Positions 35,604 to 44,568 of a stretch of DNA of 64,000 nt are shown here, piece by piece. Under the pieces are notes generated by a model. The model was not told where the DNA came from. It worked only from the letters and a program-made list of their open reading frames with translations, and did no database searches. The first letter of the stretch is position 1. Each line of letters opens with the position of its first letter. The DNA is from AWTP1-13 sp963775835 (GTDB lineage: Bacteria; Pseudomonadota; Alphaproteobacteria; Rhizobiales; Hyphomicrobiaceae): the NCBI GenBank assembly GCA_963775835.1, contig CAVZKV010000015.1, positions 124,001-188,000 on the forward strand, written 5' to 3'. A program made the translations under genes and the position numbers.

Positions 35604-37220
35604 ATGGCCGACCTTCTCACGCTGCGCAAATTCGAAGCGCTGAGCCCCTTCGAGATCAAGGATGAGTTGATCAGTCTCGCCAAGAAGGCATCGCGAACCA
35701 CGCAATCGGCGTTCCTCAATGCCGGCCGCGGAAATCCCAATTGGGTCGCCACCACGCCGCGCGAGGCCTTCTTCCTGCTCGGCCAGTTTGCCATGACCGA
35801 GAGCAAGCGGGTGATGGAGCACGCCGCCGGACTCGGCGGCATGCCCCAGGCCAATGGCATTGCGGCGCGCCTGGAGGCCTGGCTTGCCAAGCACGCAGAC
35901 ATGCCGGGTGCTGCATTCCTGGCTTCGATGCTGCGCTTCGCGACCATGAAATTCGGATTTGATGGCGACGCCTTTGTGCACGAGCTCGTCGATTCCATCA
36001 TCGGCGACAATTACCCGGTGCCCGATCGCATGCTCGTCCACAACGAGCAAATTGTGCAGGAATATCTGATGTGGGCGATGTGCGGGTCGCCGCGGCCGCC
36101 GGGAAAGTTCGACCTCTACGCGGTCGAGGGCGGTACCGCGGCGATGTGCTATATTTTCAAATCCTTGAAAGCCAATCGGCTGCTGCACCCCGGTGACACG
36201 ATTGCGCTCGGAACGCCCATTTTCACGCCCTATCTCGAGATGACCCATCTCGAGGACTACGACCTCAAAATGGTGCAAATCAAAGCGCCGCAGGAGAACC
36301 GCTTTCAATACACAGACGATGAAATCAAGAAGCTCGAAGACCCAAAAATCAAGGCCTTCTTCATCGTCAATCCCGGCAATCCGATCGGCATGGCGATGAG
36401 CAAGGAGACGATTGCCAAGATCGCAACTTTGGTGAGGACCAAGCGGCCGGATCTGATGTTGTTGACCGACGATGTCTATGGCACGTTCGTCGACGATTTT
36501 CGCTCGCTGCTCGGCGAGCTGCCCGAGAACACCATTGGCGTCTATTCCTACTCCAAATACTTTGGCTGCACCGGCTGGCGTCTCGGCGTCATCGCGGTGC
36601 ATGAGGACAACATCTTCGACAAGATGATTGCCAAGCTGCCGGAGGCGCAACTGAAGGCCCTCGACAAGCGCTATGGACCGCTGACGCTCGAGCCGCGCAA
36701 GATCAAATTCATCGATCGCATCGTGGCCGATAGCCGCGACATCGCCCTCAATCACACGGCCGGGCTGTCATTGCCGCAGCAGGTGATGATGAGCCTCTTC
36801 TCACTGTGCGAAATGATGGACGCCGAAAAGCGCTACCAGAGGGCCTGCATGGAGATTGTGCAGAAGCGCTTCCAAACGCTGGTGGAGGCGATGGGTCTGC
36901 AGCTTTCTCCCAATCCGAACTACGACGGCTATTACGGCCTGATCGATTTCGAATTCTGGGCTCGAAAAAACATTGGCGAAGAGGCGGTCGATTACCTGAA
37001 AAGCCATGTGCATCCGCTCGATCTTGCCTTCCGCCTGGCGGAGGCTCACGGAATTGTGCTCCTGAACGGCGGCGGATTCGACGCTCCCGACTGGTCCCTT
37101 CGCGTTTCATTGGCTAATCTGCCCGACGAGGCCTACGAGGACATTGGCCGCGGCGTCCGCACCATTGCGCGAGGCTACCGGGACGCCTACGAGGCGTCGC
37201 AGGGTGCAGCCATAAAGTGA
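35604..37220 (+). CDS. asdA: Aspartate 4-decarboxylase (bifunctional aspartate aminotransferase)
   Basis: This 538-residue PLP enzyme converts L-aspartate to L-alanine and CO2, consuming a proton. It has the family's N-terminal block LNAGRGNPNWVATTPREAFF, then AVEGGTAAMCYIFKSL, FFIVNPGNPIGMAMS, and the PLP lysine K318 in SYSKYFGCTGWRLG. Its length (about 530-540) matches known Asd proteins. It partners the AspT-type exchanger directly upstream (118 bases). The end of the gene runs into a set of 13-base direct repeats that include the stop codon. Confidence 0.96.
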   Translation: MADLLTLRKFEALSPFEIKDELISLAKKASRTTQSAFLNAGRGNPNWVATTPREAFFLLGQFAMTESKRVMEHAAGLGGMPQANGIAARLEAWLAKHADMPGAAFLASMLRFATMKFGFDGDAFVHELVDSIIGDNYPVPDRMLVHNEQIVQEYLMWAMCGSPRPPGKFDLYAVEGGTAAMCYIFKSLKANRLLHPGDTIALGTPIFTPYLEMTHLEDYDLKMVQIKAPQENRFQYTDDEIKKLEDPKIKAFFIVNPGNPIGMAMSKETIAKIATLVRTKRPDLMLLTDDVYGTFVDDFRSLLGELPENTIGVYSYSKYFGCTGWRLGVIAVHEDNIFDKMIAKLPEAQLKALDKRYGPLTLEPRKIKFIDRIVADSRDIALNHTAGLSLPQQVMMSLFSLCEMMDAEKRYQRACMEIVQKRFQTLVEAMGLQLSPNPNYDGYYGLIDFEFWARKNIGEEAVDYLKSHVHPLDLAFRLAEAHGIVLLNGGGFDAPDWSLRVSLANLPDEAYEDIGRGVRTIARGYRDAYEASQGAAIK

Positions 37221-37318
37221 GCCGCAGCCGTAAAGTAAAGCAGCCATAAAGTAAGCGTATGAACTGGGCTTACGAAAATATGCGTATGGGAAATGCCCGA
37301 ATGAAAATGCCCGAATGA
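37206..37318 (+). repeat. Short direct repeats after asdA
   Basis: GCAGCC(A/G)TAAAGT occurs three times (37206-37218, 37224-37236, 37240-37252), the first overlapping the asdA stop. Then AAATGCCCGAATGA is repeated exactly in tandem at 37291-37304 and 37305-37318. These look like replication-slippage duplications in the gap before the CBS-domain gene. Confidence 0.9.
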
Positions 37319-37362
37319 AATAAGCGTCATGCCTCGGAGCAGGCCTTCGCGGTGTTGGTAAG

Positions 37363-37803
37363 ATGAAGGTCAGAGAATACCTCAGCACGCTCAAGCGCGT
37401 GGTGATCACCTGTCGACCGGAAGACACGGTTGAGACGGCGGCGACGCTGCTCGTGACAAATCAAATAGGAGCGATGCCGGTGCGCGATGCGAACGGCCGC
37501 ATCGTTGGCATGCTCAGCGAGCGCGACATCATGCGGGGCTTTTCACAACAAGGCACGCAAATCGACCGTCTGCTGGTCGGCGATCTGATGGCGAAGAAAC
37601 TGATTACCTGCACACCCGACGATGCCATGGTGGCCGCACGCAAGGTGATGAAGATAAATCGCGTCCGGCATCTCCTCGTGATGGAGGACGATCACCTGGT
37701 GGGTTTGCTGTCGATCTCCGATGTCCTCGAGGCAATCCTCCAGGATACCGACTTGGAGGTGCATATCCTGCGCGATCATGCCCTGGCGCGCCGCGGTATG
37801 TGA
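37363..37803 (+). CDS. Tandem CBS-domain protein
   Basis: This 146-residue protein is two CBS motifs and little else: residues 8-65 (TVETAATLLVTNQIGAMPV, then GRIVGMLSERDIMRGF) and 70-132 (DDAMVAARKVMKINRVRHLL, then DHLVGLLSISDVLEAIL). Such Bateman modules bind adenine nucleotides and regulate partners. The start at 37363 gives a complete first motif. It sits between the amino-acid decarboxylation module and the DUF3300 gene, with no fused enzyme. It likely responds to AMP/ATP ratio, but the partner is unknown. Confidence 0.92.
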   Translation: MKVREYLSTLKRVVITCRPEDTVETAATLLVTNQIGAMPVRDANGRIVGMLSERDIMRGFSQQGTQIDRLLVGDLMAKKLITCTPDDAMVAARKVMKINRVRHLLVMEDDHLVGLLSISDVLEAILQDTDLEVHILRDHALARRGM

Positions 37804-38070
37804 GTATCATTTTCTGCGAGGTGGCTTGCGCACGTCGGCTACGGGCCGGCGGCCGCTCGGCTCGCTCCGGCGAGGGCATAGAGCCAGCGACCACAGCAAG
37901 CGCTTGCCGATCTCGGCGGGCCGAGGCCGCGTGCCGGATCGCTTCGCCACATATCTGCCAGCGCTGCTCGCGTGTGTAGGCAATCCTCCCGCCTGGCCCT
38001 CCGGAAAAATCCGGATAGGAAATGGCGGTGACTACGACACCATTGCTACAGCGAATAGTGGAGGTGGGTA

Positions 38071-39390
38071 ATGTCAACCCGTTGCCTTGATCCGTTTCTC
38101 AGGTTTGCGCTTTTGATCGCCCTTTGCGGCTTTGTGTACGCACCGGCGCAAGCGCAACAATCGAGCGCGCCGCCGCTGAGCAAGGCACAACTAGAACAGC
38201 TGGTCGCGCCGATCGCCCTCCATCCCGATCCCTTGCTTTCGCAGATGCTGATGGCATCGACTTACCCAACCGAGGTCGTCCAGGCCGCGCGCTGGGCAAA
38301 GGAACATCCCGGCGTCTCCGGCACAGCGCTGGAAGATGCCATGCAAAAACAACCTTGGGATCCGAGCGTCAAGGCCCTGGCGGCGGTACCGCAGGCCTTG
38401 CAGATGATGAGCGACAAGTTAGATTGGACGCAACAGCTCGGCGATGCCTTTTTGGGACAGCAAGAGGAGCTGTTGGCGGCGGTTCAGCGTTTGCGCCAGC
38501 GAGCCGAGGCGGCCGGGCACCTCAAGAGCAGCGAACAGCAAACCGTCAAAACGGTACAGGCGCCAACGGGACCTGGCACGCCGACGGGCCCTGCTACGAC
38601 GCCAATGATCGCCATCGAACCGGCCAACCCCGAGTATTTGTCCGTTCCCGTATACGATCCCAGGGTCGTCTACGGTGACTGGCCCTACCCCGAGTACGAG
38701 CCCTACTATTGGTACCCAGCCGGCTTTACGGGTGGCGGCGTATTGGCCTTTGCAACCGCGGCTGCCATTGGATCGGCGATCTGGGGCAACCTCGACTGGT
38801 GGCGCAATCGCGTCGGTATCAACGTCAATCGCTTCAACCAATTCAATCGCACCAAAATCGCCGACAATACCTGGCGCCACAATCCCAGGCATCGCGGCAA
38901 CGTTCCTTATCGCGATGCAAAGGTCGGCCAGCGCTTCGGCGAAGTCGGTCGCACCGCCGCCCGCGACGCCTATCGCGGCAAGGCTGACACGGGTCGCCGT
39001 GATCTAGCCAAGGCCAAGGCCGGTGACGGCGGCGCCAAGGCGAAGGCGGCTCAAGGCGCTGGCAAGGCAAAGGCGGCCCAAGGCGGTGCTGCCGCCAAAG
39101 CCAAGTCCGCCGCCGCCGGGCACGGCAAGCACGCGGCAGGGGCGAAGTCCGCGGCCGCGCGTGGCAAGGGAGCCCAGAACGCCAGAGCCAGCGCCGGGCA
39201 TGGGGCAAGGCAAGCCAGCCGACCCCGAGCCACCGCCCACCGGCCACAAATGCGGGGCTATGCGCCGACGGGCGGCGGGCACCGTCCGGCCTTCCGTGGG
39301 GGCGGCGGCGGGCACCGGGTCGGCATGGGCGGCGGTGGCTTTAGAGGCGGCGGCAGAGGCGGCGGCAGAGGAGGCGGGCGGCGCAGGTGA
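38071..39390 (+). CDS. Secreted DUF3300 protein with low-complexity C-terminus
   Basis: This 439-residue protein has a signal peptide (LRFALLIALCGFVYAPAQA), then a DUF3300 domain (about 33-260). It contains APIALHPDPLLSQMLMASTY, EVVQAARWAKEHP and PWDPSVKALAAVPQALQMM. A C-terminal tail from about 300 is almost only Lys-Ala-Gly repeats (KAKAAQGAG, KAKAAQGGA) and then Gly-Arg repeats (FRGGGRGGGRGG). Exported, function unknown. The tail is basic, disordered and repetitive and might bind cell-surface polymers. ATG 38071 follows GGAGGTGGGTA. Confidence 0.88.
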   Translation: MSTRCLDPFLRFALLIALCGFVYAPAQAQQSSAPPLSKAQLEQLVAPIALHPDPLLSQMLMASTYPTEVVQAARWAKEHPGVSGTALEDAMQKQPWDPSVKALAAVPQALQMMSDKLDWTQQLGDAFLGQQEELLAAVQRLRQRAEAAGHLKSSEQQTVKTVQAPTGPGTPTGPATTPMIAIEPANPEYLSVPVYDPRVVYGDWPYPEYEPYYWYPAGFTGGGVLAFATAAAIGSAIWGNLDWWRNRVGINVNRFNQFNRTKIADNTWRHNPRHRGNVPYRDAKVGQRFGEVGRTAARDAYRGKADTGRRDLAKAKAGDGGAKAKAAQGAGKAKAAQGGAAAKAKSAAAGHGKHAAGAKSAAARGKGAQNARASAGHGARQASRPRATAHRPQMRGYAPTGGGHRPAFRGGGGGHRVGMGGGGFRGGGRGGGRGGGRRR

Positions 39391-39753
39391 TGCGCGGTGC
39401 CGCGTGCGCTCTTGTCGGCGCACGAGGACAGAGGAGCGTGGAAGAGGCCTAGGCTCGCATGGAATGGCGGTTCCCGAGGCAGCGGCACGCCGCTCCGTTC
39501 GAGCTTACGGCCTAAGAGCGCGCCTGCGCGAGGCAACGCGCTTTGCTCATGGCGGGCGATGCCAACCGAGCTCAGGATTTACCCTTATTGCAATTGTGCG
39601 GGTGTCGATCATTGGATGCTGTGAAATGCGGGATGCGAGCAAAGCGTGGCCTTTCCCGCGATAGGCTCGGCAGTCGGGCCGTGTGAGCTCTGACGCGCGG
39701 CGCGGTGCCCCGTGCCCGTTTGCTAGTGAACAAACCTTTGCTGCGAGTGACCT
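39391..39753. other. Intergenic, no gene seen
   Basis: No supported gene. TTGCTAGTGAACAA at 39720-39733 is an imperfect FNR/CRP-type palindrome (TTGxT-N4-AxCAA) 20 bases before the bdhA start. Its match is partial, so treat it as a suggestion only. Confidence 0.4.
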
Positions 39754-40530
39754 ATGCGACTGAATGGAAAAATCGCCCTCGTTACCGGCGCAGCCAGTGG
39801 CATCGGTTATGCCGTCGCTAAACGTTTTCTCGAGGCAGAGGGTCGCGTAGTCATTGCCGACCTCAACCTCGAGGCCGCGCGTAAGGCCGCAAGCGCCTTG
39901 GCGGGCAGCAAGTCGGCGATGGCGGTCGCCATGGACGTGGCCAACGAGGATCAGGTCAATGCCGGCGTTCGTGAAGCCATCGCCGCGTTCGGTCGCATCG
40001 ACGTTCTGGTGTCGAATGCCGGCATACAGATTGTGCATCCCATCGAGGAGTTTCCCTTTGCAGAGTGGAAGCGCATGTTGGCCATCCACCTCGACGGGGC
40101 CTTCCTGACGACCAGGGCGTGCCTCCAACATATGTATCAGCAGGACTCGGGGGCTGTGATCTACATGGGCTCCGTTCATAGTTACGAGGCCTCACCGCTG
40201 AAATCCGCGTATGTGACCGCAAAGCACGGCCTGCTCGGGCTCATGCGTACCGTTGCCAAAGAAGGGGCGAAGCACAATGTGCGCGCCAATATCATCTGCC
40301 CCGGTTTCGTGCGCACGCCCCTGGTAGATAAGCAAATTCCGGAGCAAGCCAAGGAACTCGGCATCTCGGAAGAGCGAGTCATTAAGGAAGTGATGCTTGG
40401 CGAGACGGTGGATAAGGAATTCACCACTGTCGACGACGTCGCCGAAGTCGCGCTGATGCTGGCCGCCTTCCAGAGCAAGGCCCTGACGGGGCAGGCCATT
40501 GTCGTCAGTCACGGCTGGCATATGAACTAG
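39754..40530 (+). CDS. bdhA: D-3-hydroxybutyrate dehydrogenase (SDR family)
   Basis: This 258-residue short-chain dehydrogenase oxidises 3-hydroxybutyrate to acetoacetate with NAD+. The cofactor motif is TGAASGIG at residues 11-18, NAG lies at 88-90, and the catalytic S140, Y153 and K157 are present. The blocks NAGIQIVHPIEEF and SVHSYEASPLKSAYVTAKHG are characteristic of 3-hydroxybutyrate dehydrogenase rather than generic SDRs. It is followed 78 bases later by the CoA-transferase subunits, so acetoacetate can be activated to acetoacetyl-CoA. It belongs to the PHB-breakdown route. Confidence 0.94.
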   Translation: MRLNGKIALVTGAASGIGYAVAKRFLEAEGRVVIADLNLEAARKAASALAGSKSAMAVAMDVANEDQVNAGVREAIAAFGRIDVLVSNAGIQIVHPIEEFPFAEWKRMLAIHLDGAFLTTRACLQHMYQQDSGAVIYMGSVHSYEASPLKSAYVTAKHGLLGLMRTVAKEGAKHNVRANIICPGFVRTPLVDKQIPEQAKELGISEERVIKEVMLGETVDKEFTTVDDVAEVALMLAAFQSKALTGQAIVVSHGWHMN

Positions 40531-40608
40531 CCCGTCGGGTTTGCGCGCGATTGCGACCAGCACAAGGATCGAGCGGTCGAACGCGACGAAAAAAGGGGTG
40601 GCCGGCCC

Positions 40609-41256
40609 ATGCAAACCATTTCGATCGAAAGCGCCGCTGCCATGATTCCCGATGGCGCCAGCCTCATGATTGGCGGCTTCATGGGCGTCGGCACCCCCGA
40701 GCGCGTGATCGACGAGCTGGTGCGGCAGCACAAGAGAAAGCTGGCCGTTATTGCCAACGATACGGCTGTTCCGGGCAGGGGCATCGGCAAGCTGGTGGCT
40801 GCGGGGCTGCTCGACAAAGTCATCGCTAGCCACATCGGTCTCAATCCCGATACCCAGCAACAAATGATCGCCGGCAAGATTGCCGTCGATCTGATCCCGC
40901 AAGGCACGTTGATCGAGCGCATTCGAGCCGGCGGCTCCGGCCTTGGCGGCATCCTAACGCCGACCGGCGTTGGTACCGTGGTCGAAGACGGCAAGCGCAA
41001 GATCGACGTGAATGGTACGAGCTATCTGCTGGAGACCGCTTTGCGCGCCGATTTTGCCCTGGTGCACGCTTTTCTTGCCGATTATGCCGGCAACCTGTCC
41101 TACGCGCTCACGGCGCGTAATTTCAATCCCGTGATCGCCCTGGCGGCGGACACGGTTATTGTAACCGCGGATCATATCGTTCCCGTCGGAGTGATCGCAC
41201 CCGATCACGTCGTAACCCCTGCCGCGGTTGTCGATTATCTTGTTGCCAATAGGTGA
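40609..41256 (+). CDS. 3-oxoacid (acetoacetate) CoA-transferase subunit A
   Basis: This 215-residue CoA_transf_3/class I alpha subunit has the glycine-rich GGFMGVGTPERVIDELV and GGSGLGGILTPTGVGTVVED motifs, with the ADFALVHAFLADYAGNLSY block. It pairs with the beta subunit 5 bases downstream to move CoA onto acetoacetate or short-chain acids. The ATG at 40609 is the first in frame. Alongside bdhA it would turn acetoacetate into acetoacetyl-CoA. AtoD or ScoA are the nearest named types, but donor specificity is not visible. Confidence 0.92.
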   Translation: MQTISIESAAAMIPDGASLMIGGFMGVGTPERVIDELVRQHKRKLAVIANDTAVPGRGIGKLVAAGLLDKVIASHIGLNPDTQQQMIAGKIAVDLIPQGTLIERIRAGGSGLGGILTPTGVGTVVEDGKRKIDVNGTSYLLETALRADFALVHAFLADYAGNLSYALTARNFNPVIALAADTVIVTADHIVPVGVIAPDHVVTPAAVVDYLVANR

Positions 41257-41260
41257 ACCA

Positions 41261-41911
41261 ATGGATGCGCAAACCGTCATTGCCAAGCGCATCGCGCGCG
41301 AACTGCGTCCGGGAATGCTCGTCAATCTCGGCATTGGCATTCCGACCTTGGTGGCAAACTTCGTACCCGAGGGCGTCAGTGTGTACTTTCAGTCCGAGAA
41401 TGGGCTGATCGGCACCGGCCCGATTCCAGAGGACGGTATGGCACACCCGACGCTGACCGATGCGGGTGGCCAACCCGTGAGCGCGCTACCGGGGGCCGCA
41501 ACCTTTGATAGTGCCATGTCGTTTGCACTGATCCGCGGTGGCCACCTCGATATGACCGTTCTCGGCGGTCTCCAGGTCGACGTACGAGGACGGCTCGCCA
41601 ACTGGATGATTCCGGGAAAGATGGTGCCGGGGATGGGCGGGGCGATGGATCTCGTTACCGGCGCCAAGCGGGTTATCGTGGCAATGCAGCACACCGCCAA
41701 GGGCAAGCCGAAGATCGTCAAGGAATGTGGTTTGCCACTGACATCGGTGAGGTGCGTAGACCTGGTCGTTACCGAGATGGCCGTCATCGGTTTTGCCGGC
41801 GGGCGCGCCACCCTGCTTGAGACCGCGCCCGGGGTCTCTGTCGGGCAAGTGATCGAAGCCACCGAGGCCCCCCTGCTCAAGGCCGAGAGCATTGAGGAAA
41901 TGCGGCTCTAA
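41261..41911 (+). CDS. 3-oxoacid (acetoacetate) CoA-transferase subunit B
   Basis: This 216-residue beta subunit carries the catalytic glutamate in S-E-N-G-L (residue 46 in YFQSENGLIGTG) of the class I family. VNLGIGIPTLVANFVPEGV and GGAMDLVTGAKRVIVAMQH follow. An earlier in-frame start at 41228 would overlap the alpha gene. ATG 41261, 5 bases after the alpha stop and after an AGGTG site, is the better choice. The two subunits are translationally coupled. Active with subunit A in the cytosol. Confidence 0.92.
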   Translation: MDAQTVIAKRIARELRPGMLVNLGIGIPTLVANFVPEGVSVYFQSENGLIGTGPIPEDGMAHPTLTDAGGQPVSALPGAATFDSAMSFALIRGGHLDMTVLGGLQVDVRGRLANWMIPGKMVPGMGGAMDLVTGAKRVIVAMQHTAKGKPKIVKECGLPLTSVRCVDLVVTEMAVIGFAGGRATLLETAPGVSVGQVIEATEAPLLKAESIEEMRL

Positions 41912-42000
41912 GCCGCGCGCCGTCGCGACCTCGGGGTTTAGGGGTTAGCCGGCGGCGTGGGCCCCTTGCAGGTATCAGCGACGCCTTACTGCCTTAGGCG

Positions 42001-43707
42001 CTAGCCGTCGTCACTATTGTCCTCAACCAGGCCGATTAACGACACGCCTCGCTCCAGCCCGCCAACCTTTTCACTCAGACCGTCGGCGCGTAGCAGGTCG
42101 CGCACGTTGCCATGCGCTCCGACGATACGCAAAGCAATGCCGTGGCGCTCGAGCTCAGCATGCAACTCATGCAGCATGCGCGAGCCGGCGAGATCCACGA
42201 TGGGGGAGGCGGAGAGATCGCATACAACCAGCCGAGTTTTGGATGGGCTTGCCAAATGTAGTCGGTTGAGCACGATTTCGAGCACGGTATCGGCGTTAAT
42301 ATAGAGCAGCGATGCTTCCGGACGGAAGGCGATCACGCTCGCGAGCGGCTCATTTTCCGGATGACGCGCGAGATCGGAGTAGAGGTTTGTTCCTCGCATG
42401 CGGCCGAGAAAGGCAACGTGCGGACGCGATGCTCGCACGAGCAGCATCAATATCGATACCAGGGTTGCCAGCACAATCCCTTGCAAGATACCGAGCAACA
42501 GCACGGCCGCGAGTGCGACTGTGGCGGCGTAGAAGTCGACCCGACTGATCTGCCGCAGACGCCGCAGCGTGCGAACATCCAAAAGCCCCAAAACCGCGGT
42601 CAGAACCACCGCGGCCAGCACGGCCCTCGGCAAATTTTGCAAGAGGTCGGTGAGGAAGACGAGGCAGAGTGCGAGCGCGAGTGAGGCGACGACGAGCGCC
42701 AATTGAGTGCGCGCACCCGCCTTGTCGTTCACCGCCGACTGCGAAAGTCCCCCGGCCACGGGATAGCCGTGCCCGAATGCCGCCGCGAGATTTGCCGCGC
42801 CGAGGCCCAAAAACTCCTGGCGTGAATCCACCGGATAGCCGTGCTTGGCGGCAAACGTGCGGGCAGCGGAGATGCCTTCGATGTAGGCGAGAAGCAAGCA
42901 GCCGCCCGCTAAGGGAAGAATGCCTTCGACGTCGCGTATGCGCAGGACCGGGGCTTCCAGGCTCGGCAGGCCGGCCGGGATGGCTCCCGTCGTCGGCACG
43001 CCAAGGGAGGGGAGCGCCAGCAGGTGGGAGGCGACGATGGAGAGCACGACGACACCGAGTGCCACGGGTTTGCCCGGTAAGAGGCGGTCGCCGAGCAGGA
43101 GCAGCAAAATCGCCACCACGCCGATAGCAAGCACGAGACCTTGCGTATTGCCAATTTGATTAACAAGCAGCGCAGCGCGCTCAAAAAAATTGTGTCCACC
43201 GCCCGCTACGCCGAGGAGGCTTGGCAGTTGCGTCATGGCGATCGCCAAACCGGCTCCTGCCTTGAAGCCCACCAGAATGCTGTTGCTGATCAGCCGAACC
43301 AGCACGCTCAGGCGCAAGGCCCAGGCAAGCAAGCAGAGCGCGGCCACCGTGAACGCTGCGAGGCTCGCAATCTGCGCATAGCGTTGGGCGTCGCCGCCCG
43401 CCATCTCCGCCACCGTTGCGGCAATCATGAGGGAAATCGCCGATGTGGGTCCGATTGCGAGCTGGCGTGAGCAGCCAAGAACCGCGTAGGCGAGCCCTCC
43501 CAACAAGTAACCATAGATGCCGACCTGAAGCGGCAATCCCGCAAGCCCGGCATAGGCCAGAGAGACGGGGATCGCGTAGGCGGCAAGCGTGATCCCCGCC
43601 ACGATATCATCACGCAGCCAGGCGGCGCGGTATTTGGGTAGCCACTGGACAATCGGGATGTAGCGCGACCAAGTCGGCCCAACGTGGCGGTCGGCAATTT
43701 CCTTCAT
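42001..43707 (-). CDS. SulP-family anion transporter with STAS domain
   Basis: This 568-residue inner-membrane protein has 10-12 helices (about 30-440), with ITLAAYAIPVSLAYAGLAGL at the N-terminus and FGHGYPVAGGLSQSAVNDKA in the middle. Its C-terminal STAS domain (about 455-560) has VVCDLSASPIVDLAGSRML. SulP proteins carry sulfate, bicarbonate or dicarboxylates. Its place beside PHB and acetate genes, not sulfur genes, makes a carboxylate or bicarbonate substrate plausible, but this is inferred from context only. Convergent with the CoA-transferase genes. Confidence 0.9.
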   Translation of the reverse strand: MKEIADRHVGPTWSRYIPIVQWLPKYRAAWLRDDIVAGITLAAYAIPVSLAYAGLAGLPLQVGIYGYLLGGLAYAVLGCSRQLAIGPTSAISLMIAATVAEMAGGDAQRYAQIASLAAFTVAALCLLAWALRLSVLVRLISNSILVGFKAGAGLAIAMTQLPSLLGVAGGGHNFFERAALLVNQIGNTQGLVLAIGVVAILLLLLGDRLLPGKPVALGVVVLSIVASHLLALPSLGVPTTGAIPAGLPSLEAPVLRIRDVEGILPLAGGCLLLAYIEGISAARTFAAKHGYPVDSRQEFLGLGAANLAAAFGHGYPVAGGLSQSAVNDKAGARTQLALVVASLALALCLVFLTDLLQNLPRAVLAAVVLTAVLGLLDVRTLRRLRQISRVDFYAATVALAAVLLLGILQGIVLATLVSILMLLVRASRPHVAFLGRMRGTNLYSDLARHPENEPLASVIAFRPEASLLYINADTVLEIVLNRLHLASPSKTRLVVCDLSASPIVDLAGSRMLHELHAELERHGIALRIVGAHGNVRDLLRADGLSEKVGGLERGVSLIGLVEDNSDDG

Positions 43708-43896
43708 GCGCCGGGCTCATCCCAGACGTCAGCCTCATTGCTGACAACAGCATAGGGCCTAACCGCTTGAACACCAGCAAACAACGTGGCCCCGGCCGAA
43801 GATCTTTAAGCAGCCTTAAAATTCCCGCCGCGAGCGACCAATGTGCGTCGCGCCCCTGCTGCCGGCCGAGCGAGTTTTTCTCGACGAAGGCCTTGA

Positions 43897-44427
43897 TCAC
43901 GACAGGTGCAGCGAAACATGCACCACGTCGGCGTCCCGCGTTTTGGATACGCGCAGACCGCTTCGATCGAACACTTTCAGCATCGCCGTATTTTCCGCCA
44001 GAACCTCGGCGATCAACCGTTCGAGCCTGGCGCTTCGCGCCAGGCTTGCCAGGTGGCGCAGCAGCGCTGCGCCGATACCTTGGCCCTGGAACTGATCAAC
44101 GACAACGAAGGCCAGCTCCGCCATCCCCGCTTGGCTGACGATATAGCGGCCGCCACCAACGATCTCCTGCTGGGAGCCGTCTTGGATCGCGGCAACGAGA
44201 GCAACATGGCTGACGAAATCGACATTCAAGAAAAAGGCGATCTCTTGTGGGTTGAGCTCTCGTTTTGGCATGAAGAAACGGCGGGAGAGGGATTGGGCGC
44301 TGAGGCGACCTACCGCGGTGAGCATGTCGGTTCGATCGTCCGGTCTGAGGGCGCGAACCTCGATGCTACGCCCGTTGCGCAGCCTCTCTCGTGCGGAATA
44401 TGTCGCTGCTTCTGACATCACGATCAT
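43897..44427 (-). CDS. GNAT N-acetyltransferase
   Basis: This protein of about 176 residues has a single GNAT fold. FVVVDQFQGQGIGAALLRHL carries the acetyl-CoA loop Q-G-Q-G-I-G, and ARLERLIAEVLAENTAMLKV and FDRSGLRVSKTRD form the C-terminal strands. The opening RNGRSIEVRALRPDDRTDML, then LSAQSLSRRFF, is the pattern of the GNAT domains fused to protein-lysine acetyltransferases in this order. It might acetylate a nearby enzyme such as acetyl-CoA metabolic proteins (inference). The start is uncertain (44454, 44427 or 44418). It follows the fabI gene 141 bases downstream on the same strand. Confidence 0.75.
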   Translation of the reverse strand: MIVMSEAATYSARERLRNGRSIEVRALRPDDRTDMLTAVGRLSAQSLSRRFFMPKRELNPQEIAFFLNVDFVSHVALVAAIQDGSQQEIVGGGRYIVSQAGMAELAFVVVDQFQGQGIGAALLRHLASLARSARLERLIAEVLAENTAMLKVFDRSGLRVSKTRDADVVHVSLHLS

Positions 44428-44568
44428 CAGTCGTCCATGTCCTTGGTCTTGCAAGGGCCAATCGCTTTTGTCGCGACACGCGGCGCATCCCCGGCGGCGC
44501 GCCGTTGCGAATTACCTACGCCTCGAAACCACCTCGAAGTCTGGCGCCCAGCGCCATGGTTGCGGGCA

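Noticed and set aside
34103..36010. 635-codon minus-strand frame
   Set aside because: Antisense shadow of aspT and asdA; charge-rich repetitive translation typical of the complementary strand of GC-rich genes.
39720..39733. FNR/CRP-like TTGCTAGTGAACAA before bdhA as a firm site
   Set aside because: Only the outer TTG/CAA agree with the consensus; kept as a suggestion in the spacer entry, not as a regulatory feature.
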